Shown here: positions 1-5,488 of the stretch, piece after piece
Layout of the letters: each line of letters opens with the position of its first letter
Position numbering within the stretch: the first letter of the stretch is position 1
NCBI GenBank assembly: GCA_002684575.1
Contig: NYVP01000102.1
Coordinates: forward strand, 1-5,488
DNA from: Verrucomicrobiales bacterium
Lineage (GTDB): Bacteria > Verrucomicrobiota > Verrucomicrobiia > Verrucomicrobiales > DEV007
Length of the DNA stretch: 5,488 bases
Direction: 5' to 3'
Made by a program: the position numbers and the translations under genes
The notes under the pieces: model-generated
Told to the model about the DNA's origin: nothing
Seen by the model: only the letters and a program-made list of their open reading frames with translations
The model's database searches: none

Positions 1-1593
1 AATATATCAATCGCTACTTGTGAATTAGTTGACAGGGTGATGGAAAAATCTCCTGAAAACCGGCACGGTTCTTATGAAGATTTATTAGAAGATTTTAATA
101 AAGCAAAAAACTCATTAAGCCAATCATCAGTGAGGTTAGTCGGGGCTGGTCTAAGGATTGAAAAGAATGAAAAATCTAATGCCCATTTTAAGATGATATT
201 ATTGTTAATATCATTATTGGCCGTTGTGGGTTCCTTAGTATTTTTGAATGCTAAAAGTGAAACGGTAGGCGGTAGTAATTCAAGTTATGAAGTTGAGAAT
301 GATGATTTCATTTATGTCGACATCAGTGACCCGAAACAATCAGTTACTGGAAAATTTCTAGCGGCTATTGGCATGATGGTTGAATCAGATTATGGGGCAG
401 CAGAACGAGTTTTTGGTCAAATCGCATCATCACCTGAAAGTAAGCAACCTACTGTGAATTGGTCGCTTTTTAACCAAGGTTTGAGTATACTTTTACAAGG
501 TGATTTGGAAAGAGCTCGGTCTGTCTTTCAAAGGCTTGAGGAGAAAAGTGATTATACTGAAAATTCCGAAGATCAGATGTTATACCGATTTTTTAGGAAG
601 TCTTCGCAGTTATTAAGTCAAAGAAAGCCCATCAGCTATGATCAGCTGGTTAATTTTGAGGTCAATGGTTATGAGTCCATGGCTCTTTTGGCCTTTGGTT
701 TTCAGAACTGGGAGCATGGTGACTTTGATGATGCTGAAGAATATTTTCAGATCTTCACCCTGAATGATTCGCCAGACGACGATTATCCATGGATAAAATT
801 GTTGAAGGTTCTTCCTGCACCCTATCTAAAAGATATTGAGCTTTTTAGAGAATTTCCAACCCTTCGCGAAAATCCAAATTCCAACGAAGTTCTTACTGCG
901 TTGAATATATCTGATGAAATTATTTCTTCGGTTAGTTTTCATAAAATAAAGGAAATCCTCAATTCTCGCATGTTGAATTACCAAAGGCTTTCTGAGCAAT
1001 TGGTGATTAAAGAAACTGAAGAAGAAGAATTGAGGATGTCCAATTTACGAGTTAAAGAGTTGCAGAAAATGTTGGAGTTAAGAGATGGGGTCCAAGATTA
1101 CTCAAGTGACTTCCGATTTTTTAGTGGACTGAATTTGATTAAGCTTACGAATTTCAGTCATCCAGAATTTATACAGATTCATGCGGACCTAATTAAGATT
1201 TGGACATCTTCGGAATCTTTTGTCCAAAGAATAATCAATAACATAAATAAGACCGCTTACTACGGACCTGTCACCACAAAAGAAGGATCACTAAGGACAT
1301 TGAAAATTATTTCGGCTGATAGAGAATTTTTTACTTATTCTTTTGGAGCAGCTCAAGGTAAAGCCAAGTTGCCGATATCAAAAATATCCGCAAATTCTTT
1401 AATCAATATATCGAATTCATATGACAAGAAAATTTCAGATAAGTCTGTTTTAGACGAGAGTATAAAAGAAAGAACACTCTTCTCCTACCTGATCGGTAAC
1501 CTTTCGCAATCTGCAGAATTTAGCAGTCAAATTAGTGACGAATCATTCAAACGGCTATGGTCTAGAATATTAGAATTTGAGCGTAATAAGTAA
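1..1593 (+). CDS. Membrane-anchored Ser/Thr protein kinase (Hanks type), 5'-truncated by the window edge
   Basis: The frame is open from base 1, so the true start lies outside the window; GTG at 37 and ATG at 40 are only the first possible starts inside it. The first visible residues, with VDRVMEKSPENR and then SYEDLLEDF, match the last helices of a bacterial Ser/Thr kinase domain (subdomain XI, with its conserved Pro-x-x-Arg). Numbering from base 1, a juxtamembrane stretch with basic residues leads to one hydrophobic helix (about residues 65-83). An acidic region follows, which predicts a cytoplasmic kinase and an extracytoplasmic C-terminal half. That half has two TPR-like helical pairs (about 154-183 and 224-253), a charged coiled coil (about 325-362) and a beta-rich segment (about 419-472). 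No PASTA repeats are seen. The catalytic core is not visible, so activity cannot be judged. The ligand and substrates are unknown. The kinase call rests on about 35 residues; the membrane and helical-repeat calls stand independently. Confidence 0.75.
   Translation, partial: NISIATCELVDRVMEKSPENRHGSYEDLLEDFNKAKNSLSQSSVRLVGAGLRIEKNEKSNAHFKMILLLISLLAVVGSLVFLNAKSETVGGSNSSYEVENDDFIYVDISDPKQSVTGKFLAAIGMMVESDYGAAERVFGQIASSPESKQPTVNWSLFNQGLSILLQGDLERARSVFQRLEEKSDYTENSEDQMLYRFFRKSSQLLSQRKPISYDQLVNFEVNGYESMALLAFGFQNWEHGDFDDAEEYFQIFTLNDSPDDDYPWIKLLKVLPAPYLKDIELFREFPTLRENPNSNEVLTALNISDEIISSVSFHKIKEILNSRMLNYQRLSEQLVIKETEEEELRMSNLRVKELQKMLELRDGVQDYSSDFRFFSGLNLIKLTNFSHPEFIQIHADLIKIWTSSESFVQRIINNINKTAYYGPVTTKEGSLRTLKIISADREFFTYSFGAAQGKAKLPISKISANSLINISNSYDKKISDKSVLDESIKERTLFSYLIGNLSQSAEFSSQISDESFKRLWSRILEFERNK
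193..249 (+). other. Transmembrane helix of the kinase-like protein
   Basis: About 19 residues, MILLLISLLAVVGSLVFLN, form one uninterrupted hydrophobic helix. It is preceded by lysine- and arginine-containing sequence and followed by an acidic, serine- and asparagine-rich linker. By the positive-inside rule the N-terminal side is cytoplasmic and the following 430 or so residues lie outside the membrane. It is not a signal peptide, because the frame continues upstream of it with kinase-like sequence. Confidence 0.85.
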
Positions 1594-1623
1594 ATTTTCA
1601 TGACACTTCCTTGAGCCTTTGTC

Positions 1624-1640
1624 AATACTGTTGCAGTATT
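1624..1640. promoter_or_regulatory. Perfect 7-bp inverted repeat just upstream of the clpX-like start
   Basis: AATACTG and CAGTATT are exact reverse complements separated by TTG, and the repeat ends 5 bases before the ATG at 1646. There is no T-run after it, so it is not a standard intrinsic terminator. It occupies the place where a ribosome binding site would be, and none is visible. It could be a repressor operator or an RNA hairpin affecting translation. A weak promoter-like pair, TTGAGC at 1611-1616 and CAGTAT at 1634-1639 with a 17-base spacer, overlaps it and would give a nearly leaderless transcript. Either role is inference. Confidence 0.35.
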
Positions 1641-1645
1641 AAGTA

Positions 1646-3247
1646 ATGAGTGAAAAAGAAAATGATTCTAACCCTCCATCACCTGATGAAATTTCAAAAA
1701 AATTAAGTGAATTCTTTAAAGAAAATTTTGGAGGTAATGTAGGATTTGGATCTTTCCCTGATATGAATTCTCCTGAAGAGCGCCCCGAAGTCCCTGAGGA
1801 AACGGAGCCTAAGAGAGGTCAGGATATTTTTGAATTCAATTATCTACCCAAAGACATTTGTTCACACTTAGACCGATTCGTTATTCAACAAGAAGAGGCT
1901 AAAAAGGCTTTATCGATTGCCGTATGTGACCATTATAATCATGCAAAGTATTTGAGAAAATTGAAAGATGAGGACCCTGATAATTCTTCCAAAATAGAGT
2001 TTGCGAAACAAAATGTTGTCATTGTTGGTCCGACTGGTGTTGGTAAAACCTATTTGGTAAAGCACATTGCTGATCTTATCGGGGTTCCCTTTGTAAAGGC
2101 TGATGCAACTAAGTTTAGTGAAACTGGTTACGTGGGTGGGGATGTAGATGATTTAGTTAGGGAGCTTGTACAGAAAGCTGATGGAGATATCGAATTAGCT
2201 GAGCATGGAATTATCTATATTGATGAAATCGATAAATTAGCTAGCCAAGGTAATTCAATGGGCAGAGACGTGAGTGGAAGAGGTGTTCAAACTGCCCTTC
2301 TCAAATTAATGGAAGAAACGGAAGTCCAGTTGAGAAACCCCATGGACATTCAGTCTCAAATGCAGGCCGTCTTTGATTTAAAGAATGGAAAGTCTGGTCC
2401 GAAGCTTATAAATACTCGCGATATTTTGTTTATTGTGAGTGGAGCTTTTTCTGGTCTAGAGGAAATTGTGCGTAAACGTATTAGTAGAGGTAATATCGGT
2501 TTTAATAGTAATAGTGTTGATGTTCCAATGGATAACGAACTATTCGGACAGGTTAATACGCAGGATTTTATTGATTATGGGTTTGAGGCAGAATTTATTG
2601 GGCGATTGCCTATTAGGGTTGTCTGTGAGCATCTCGACAGTAGTGACTTGCTTGAGATTATGGAGTCATCCGAGGGCAGTTTACTGCGTCAGTATGAACA
2701 AGAATTTGCTGCATATGGTATTAAGGCTGAATTTGATAGAGATGCCCTTAAAATAATTGCAGATAGGGCGGCAAATGAAAAGACGGGTGCTCGAGGGTTG
2801 TTGACAGTATGTGAGAGAGTTTTGAGAAATTTTAAATTCGAATTACCCGGAACTTCTGTGACTGAATTAAGTATTGACGAAAATCTACTTAACAACACCT
2901 CGAGGGTTTTGGAGGAATACAAGAAAAAGGGTTTAGAGATGAGTGCCAGTAAGGTGAGTCGCGAATTAAAGGTTTTTGCATCTGAATTTCACCGTCAGCA
3001 TGGTGTGAAGATTAATTTTTCAGAGGATGCTGTGATTGCGGTCTCTGAAAAAGCTATGTCCAACGGTACAAGTCCATTAAATGAATGTAATAGTTTGTTC
3101 AAGGATTTTCAGTTTGGCCTGAAGTTAATTCATAAGAATACAGGAAAAGATGATTTTTTAATTCCAGCTGAAGCTATTAATGACCCTGACTCGTATTTAA
3201 GTTCAATGGTTGTCAGCTCATATCGAGAAGTTGAAAAAGAAAATTAA
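1646..3247 (+). CDS. ClpX-like AAA+ protein unfoldase, divergent, without zinc-binding domain
   Basis: A 533-residue AAA+ ATPase of the ClpX family, which normally unfolds proteins and feeds them to the ClpP peptidase in the cytoplasm. Visible motifs are Walker A GPTGVGKT (128-135), pore-loop GYVGGD (161-166), Walker B IIYIDEID (189-196), the box VII arginine finger in FIGR (R320) and sensor-2 GARG (R383). IGF (284-286), the ClpP-docking tripeptide of ClpX, is kept. Differences from typical ClpX (about 420 residues) are clear. The N-terminal four-cysteine zinc domain is replaced by about 60 acidic, low-complexity residues. The RKH pore-entrance motif is missing and its segment (about 226-260) is longer. 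A C-terminal extension of about 100 residues resembles a second small domain. Adaptor and substrate recognition therefore probably differ from standard ClpX. A true clpX is expected elsewhere in the genome, so the symbol is withheld. The ATG start has no Shine-Dalgarno. The gene starts 52 bases after the kinase-like gene and ends 37 bases before recR, and may be cotranscribed with both. Confidence 0.88.
   Translation: MSEKENDSNPPSPDEISKKLSEFFKENFGGNVGFGSFPDMNSPEERPEVPEETEPKRGQDIFEFNYLPKDICSHLDRFVIQQEEAKKALSIAVCDHYNHAKYLRKLKDEDPDNSSKIEFAKQNVVIVGPTGVGKTYLVKHIADLIGVPFVKADATKFSETGYVGGDVDDLVRELVQKADGDIELAEHGIIYIDEIDKLASQGNSMGRDVSGRGVQTALLKLMEETEVQLRNPMDIQSQMQAVFDLKNGKSGPKLINTRDILFIVSGAFSGLEEIVRKRISRGNIGFNSNSVDVPMDNELFGQVNTQDFIDYGFEAEFIGRLPIRVVCEHLDSSDLLEIMESSEGSLLRQYEQEFAAYGIKAEFDRDALKIIADRAANEKTGARGLLTVCERVLRNFKFELPGTSVTELSIDENLLNNTSRVLEEYKKKGLEMSASKVSRELKVFASEFHRQHGVKINFSEDAVIAVSEKAMSNGTSPLNECNSLFKDFQFGLKLIHKNTGKDDFLIPAEAINDPDSYLSSMVVSSYREVEKEN
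2693..3205 (+). repeat. Diverged tandem duplication of the AAA+ small domain in the clpX-like gene (protein level)
   Basis: Residues about 350-416 form the normal ClpX C-terminal small domain, including sensor-2 R383. Residues about 444-520 can be aligned to them. EFAAYGIKAEFDRDA pairs with EFHRQHGVKINFSEDA, KTG with GTS, and NFKFEL with DFQFGL. The alignment needs a one-residue insertion near the start and a deletion of about three residues exactly where the GARG motif sits, so the second copy has no sensor-2 arginine. A short lysine- and glutamate-rich linker joins the copies. The similarity is in protein and not obvious in DNA, which implies an old duplication. Confidence 0.55.
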
Positions 3248-3284
3248 ATTTTAAACACAGAGTTTCTTATTACTGTTTATCAAA

Positions 3285-3899
3285 ATGGCGAGGCTAGAAT
3301 TTCCTGACGAAATTAAATTGCTCATTGAGAGATTAAAAAAATTACCTGGTATAGGACCCAAAGGAGCGGAGAGAATTGCCGTTTGGTTAATTAATCAAGA
3401 CGGCCAGTTTGCTGATATTTTTGCTGATGCTGTTCAAACCTCATCAAATTTCATTAAGGCATGCGAAAAATGTGGTTTTTTTGAGAGTAAAGATAATGGG
3501 TGCTCTCTGTGCAATGATACAAATAGGGATGATTCTGTGATTTGTGTCGTTGAACAACCTACAGACGTTATTGCTCTAGAGAAGACTGGAGTTTTTAAAG
3601 GTTGCTACCATTGCCTTGGAGGTAAAATTGCTCCTCTTGATAATATAGGCCCAGATGATTTGAGGATTGATGCTTTAATTAAAAGATTAAAAGATTCATC
3701 ATTCAAGGAGTTGATTTTGGGAGTGGGTTCTGACGTTGAGGGTGAAGCCACTGCAAATTATTTGGCTGATTTGATGATTGAAGAGGGTATTAATATTGAT
3801 ATTACAAGATTAGCTCAAGGGCTGCCCGCTGGGGGTGGGCTTGAGAATGCTGATGAATTGACTTTATACAGAGCCCTTGACGGAAGACGAAAAATATAA
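3285..3899 (+). CDS. recR: Recombination mediator protein RecR
   Basis: Complete RecR of 204 residues (family usually about 200). RecR works with RecO, and RecF where present, to load RecA on single-stranded DNA at gaps during recombinational repair. The domains are in the expected order: a helix-hairpin-helix with LPGIGPKGAERIA (20-32), and a zinc finger with C60, C63, C73 and C76. A Toprim domain follows, opening at VICVVEQPTDVIALEKTG (85-102) and continuing through YHCLGG and IAPLDNIGPDDL, and then the conserved end with TRLAQGLPAGGGLE. The zinc-finger spacing is CX2C-X9-CX2C, one residue longer than in E. coli RecR. The usual neighbours dnaX and ybaB/ebfC are not here; the gene sits between the clpX-like gene and lipA. 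The ATG fits the normal N-terminus. No ribosome binding site or separate promoter is evident, and cotranscription with the gene upstream is likely. Confidence 0.97.
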   Translation: MARLEFPDEIKLLIERLKKLPGIGPKGAERIAVWLINQDGQFADIFADAVQTSSNFIKACEKCGFFESKDNGCSLCNDTNRDDSVICVVEQPTDVIALEKTGVFKGCYHCLGGKIAPLDNIGPDDLRIDALIKRLKDSSFKELILGVGSDVEGEATANYLADLMIEEGINIDITRLAQGLPAGGGLENADELTLYRALDGRRKI

Positions 3900-3945
3900 A
3901 ACTTAATTGCCAAAAGCTACCAAATCTCTAGGTTACTAATTAGAT

Positions 3946-4866
3946 ATGTCGTGTAAAATTGATCCGGCGCTCCACAAGGATGCCAAGCCTGAATGGATAA
4001 AGGTTCGGCTTCCCAGTGATCCAGTATTTTGGTCTACGAAAGGGCTTATAGACGATCTCCGCCTCACTACTGTTTGTGAAGAGGCCCAATGCCCTAATCG
4101 ATGGGAATGTTGGAGTGGAGGCACTGCTACATTTATGATTGCTGGAGAGCGCTGTACCAGAGCATGTGGTTTTTGTGCAGTCAGCACAGCAAAGCCAATG
4201 TCCCTAGAAATTGATGAGCCTCTCAGGGTAGCGCAGGCCACGAAGAGGTTGGGCCTTAACCATGTTGTCATAACTGCTGTCGCCAGAGATGACCTTTCAG
4301 ACGGAGGTGCGGAACATTTTGCTAGAACTGTGAGATCCACGAAGAGAGAAAATCCAGGGATTGTCGTCGAAATTCTTGTGCCTGACTTCAATGGCAAGGA
4401 TGACGCTTTGAAGATTTGCATGGAGTCAAAGCCACACATTTTCAATCATAATCTGGAGACTGTTGAAAGATTGACTAGATTGGTTCGTTCGAAAGCCAAA
4501 TATCAACGATCACTCGACGTGTTGAAAAATGCCAAGAAGTTTGCCCATGAAATGGGATATGATGTAGCGACTAAGAGTGGAATTATGTTGGGACTAGGAG
4601 AGAGGGAAGAAGAGGTTATAACTGCCATGGATGACTTGCTAGAACATGATGTTACGGTATTGACACTAGGCCAATACCTAAGGCCGTCAGCTAAGCATCT
4701 TCCTGTTGTTGATTATATTCATCCCGATCAATTTGATCACCTTAAATTGATTGCTGAAGGAAAAGGCTTTCGGCATGTAGCCGCTGGACCTTTGGTCAGA
4801 AGTTCTTATCATGCTTCCGATTTTAAGCCTGAGCTTGATCTACAGAGGAATTTGAAGCATCAATAA
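3946..4866 (+). CDS. lipA: Lipoyl synthase, radical SAM enzyme
   Basis: Complete 306-residue LipA. It inserts two sulfur atoms at C6 and C8 of octanoyl chains bound to lipoyl domains, for example of pyruvate and 2-oxoglutarate dehydrogenases or the glycine cleavage H protein. Both [4Fe-4S] clusters are visible: the auxiliary cluster C44-X4-C49-X5-C55, which is the sacrificed sulfur source in this family, and the radical SAM motif CTRACGFC (C70, C74, C77). The C-terminal RSSYHA (285-290), whose serine ligates the auxiliary cluster, is present, as are ITAVARDDLSDGGA, YQRSLDVLK and TLGQYLRPS. KPEWIKVRLP near the N-terminus supports the ATG start. The substrate supplier lipB is not adjacent. The gene lies 46 bases after recR with no clear Shine-Dalgarno. 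Its last 7 bases overlap the end of the convergent flavin reductase gene. Confidence 0.98.
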   Translation: MSCKIDPALHKDAKPEWIKVRLPSDPVFWSTKGLIDDLRLTTVCEEAQCPNRWECWSGGTATFMIAGERCTRACGFCAVSTAKPMSLEIDEPLRVAQATKRLGLNHVVITAVARDDLSDGGAEHFARTVRSTKRENPGIVVEILVPDFNGKDDALKICMESKPHIFNHNLETVERLTRLVRSKAKYQRSLDVLKNAKKFAHEMGYDVATKSGIMLGLGEREEEVITAMDDLLEHDVTVLTLGQYLRPSAKHLPVVDYIHPDQFDHLKLIAEGKGFRHVAAGPLVRSSYHASDFKPELDLQRNLKHQ

Positions 4867-5330
4867 TGAAATCCGTTTTTTCTTACTCTCACCATAGGTG
4901 ATCTACTCGGATCATTGAGGACTCCGTCAACCACTTCGGCTGCGTAGATAATATGATCTCCGCCCTCTATTTTTCCAATAATCTTGCATGCGAGAAACGC
5001 CAGCGCATCACAGAGCTGTGGTAATTCATATTCGTTATCCTCGAGTTCGATTGAATCAAAAGGTGATCTATTGTCTTGTTGGTTGAAGGGCTTCATTAAT
5101 CTTGCATCTTCTTCAGCAAGAATATTAATGCCTATCATGTTTGATTCTTCCACTGCTTGGTTGAGTCTGCGATCTAAACCTATTGCAACGGTTATTGTTG
5201 GAGGGTTAAAGCCTGCTTGTTCTACAAAACTGGCAAGCATGCCAATTTCTTCACCATCCTGTGTGCTAGTCGCAATAAATACTCCACTTGGTATTTTTCC
5301 CAGAGCTGCTCCGATACGTTCAACATTCAT
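4860..5330 (-). CDS. Flavin reductase-like FMN-binding split-barrel protein
   Basis: A 156-residue stand-alone flavin reductase-like domain. Family members bind FMN and usually reduce flavin with NAD(P)H or act as small flavoproteins; the precise reaction here is unknown. Visible family features are IPSGVFIAT (13-21), GMLASFVEQAGFNPPTITVA (30-49), a GDH motif (124-126) in the strand GGDHIIYAAEVVDG, and the C-terminal NGFHY. The GMLASxVxQAxFNPP pattern resembles the C-terminal reductase domain of flavodiiron (diflavin) proteins more than two-component monooxygenase reductases, which often read ANWFTQVS at this place; this is recalled family knowledge. The ATG at 5328-5330 has no Shine-Dalgarno. 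An out-of-frame ATG just upstream (5335-5337) would encode only five residues. The gene lies 38 bases downstream of the rhodanese gene, probably in one operon, and its stop overlaps the end of lipA. Confidence 0.87.
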   Translation of the reverse strand: MNVERIGAALGKIPSGVFIATSTQDGEEIGMLASFVEQAGFNPPTITVAIGLDRRLNQAVEESNMIGINILAEEDARLMKPFNQQDNRSPFDSIELEDNEYELPQLCDALAFLACKIIGKIEGGDHIIYAAEVVDGVLNDPSRSPMVRVRKNGFHY

Positions 5331-5360
5331 AATTCATTAGAACTTACGATTCCAAGCTTA

Positions 5361-5379
5361 ATGTAGATTTAGCCTACAT
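5361..5379. repeat. Inverted repeat spanning the rhodanese stop codon
   Basis: ATGTAG and CTACAT form a perfect 6-bp stem around a 7-base loop that contains the TAA stop of the rhodanese gene. After one mismatch, two more A-T pairs could extend it. No T-run follows on either strand, so a standard intrinsic terminator is unlikely. It could be a weak attenuator, a mRNA-stabilising hairpin between the two minus-strand genes, or chance. Confidence 0.25.
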
Positions 5380-5488
5380 CAATCTTGTTCTTCCATTCAT
5401 CCATTCCCCCAATAACGTTCGTGATTTCATTCATTCCTTTTGTTTTAAGTATTTCTGCAGCTTTGGCGCTTCGTTTGCCAGATTTACA
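5369..5488 (-). CDS. Rhodanese-domain protein, C-terminal 39 codons only
   Basis: Reading the minus strand from the window edge gives 39 codons and a TAA stop at 5369-5371. They begin with CKSGKRSAKAAEIL and end with NVIGGMDEWKNKIDVG. This is the end of a rhodanese domain: the catalytic cysteine loop C-x-x-G-x-R-S, the following helix, and the terminal GG-x-x-x-W. The cysteine is the last codon inside the window (5486-5488), so the rest of the gene lies outside. Rhodaneses carry a persulfide on this cysteine and move sulfur between donors and acceptors. It could be a small single-domain GlpE-like protein or the C-terminal domain of a larger one, such as a MoeB/ThiF-type adenylyltransferase fusion; the visible part cannot decide. 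Confidence 0.85.
   Translation of the reverse strand, partial: CKSGKRSAKAAEILKTKGMNEITNVIGGMDEWKNKIDVG

Noticed and set aside
37..42. GTG at 37 or ATG at 40 as the true start of the first gene
   Set aside because: The same frame is open to base 1 and codes for kinase-like sequence that continues smoothly across these codons; no ribosome binding site fits.
2466..2756. Plus-strand 96-codon reading frame
   Set aside because: It lies wholly inside the clpX-like gene in another frame and its product looks like no protein family.
2689..2922. Minus-strand 77-codon reading frame
   Set aside because: It is antisense to the well-conserved sensor-2 region of the clpX-like gene and has no recognisable product.
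1646..3247. Calling this gene the housekeeping clpX, or HslU
   Set aside because: It lacks the zinc-binding domain and RKH loop and has an extra C-terminal domain. HslU has a long I-domain insert and no IGF loop, which does not fit either.
3824..3841. GCCC/GGGC inverted repeat near the end of recR
   Set aside because: It falls in codons for the conserved LPAGGG motif, so protein constraint explains it.
3936..3943. CTAATTAG palindrome just before lipA as an operator
   Set aside because: Eight AT-rich bases are expected by chance in this composition, and no flanking symmetry extends it.
3936..4445. Minus-strand 169-codon reading frame
   Set aside because: It is antisense to the conserved cysteine motifs of lipA; a shadow of a real gene.
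4876..4881. Run of six T as an intrinsic terminator for lipA
   Set aside because: No stable hairpin precedes it; the run encodes lysine/arginine codons of the minus-strand gene.
4984..5340. Plus-strand 118-codon reading frame
   Set aside because: It is antisense to the flavin reductase gene, serine- and leucine-rich as expected for a shadow frame, with no family resemblance.

Overview
The window is AT-rich, gene-dense bacterial chromosome holding six genes, two of them cut by the window edges. Four lie on the plus strand: the C-terminal part of a membrane-anchored serine/threonine protein kinase, a ClpX-like AAA+ unfoldase, recR and lipA. Two lie on the minus strand: a small flavin reductase-like protein and, upstream of it in the direction of transcription, the last 39 codons of a rhodanese-domain protein. 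There is no gene-free stretch over 300 bases, and no tRNA, rRNA, CRISPR array, insertion sequence or phage gene.

Organism: the style of the RecR and LipA proteins, together with a Hanks-type kinase carrying a large extracytoplasmic C-terminal region, fits an AT-rich, probably aquatic member of the Verrucomicrobiota (Opitutae-like). This is an inference from protein resemblance, not a proven placement. None of the four visible gene starts (clpX-like, recR, lipA, flavin reductase) has a convincing Shine-Dalgarno sequence.

Layout: the reading frame ending at 1593 is open all the way to base 1. Its first residues read as the end of a kinase catalytic domain, so the apparent GTG/ATG start near 37-40 is almost certainly internal. 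After a transmembrane helix (193-249) follow TPR-like helical repeats, a coiled coil and a beta-rich segment outside the membrane. The ClpX-like gene follows after 52 bases, recR after another 37 and lipA after another 46. All four point the same way and could be one transcription unit. lipA converges on the flavin reductase gene, and the two overlap by 7 bases. The rhodanese gene is 38 bases upstream of the flavin reductase and probably shares its transcript.

The most unusual gene is the ClpX-like one. It keeps the ATPase motifs, the pore loop and the IGF tripeptide used to dock on ClpP. It lacks the N-terminal zinc-binding domain, has a different and longer segment where ClpX carries its RKH loop, and ends in a roughly 100-residue extension. 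That extension looks like a decayed second copy of the AAA+ small domain, without the sensor-2 arginine. It reads as a specialised paralogue of ClpX rather than the housekeeping protein. recR and lipA are ordinary, complete housekeeping genes for recombinational repair and lipoate synthesis.
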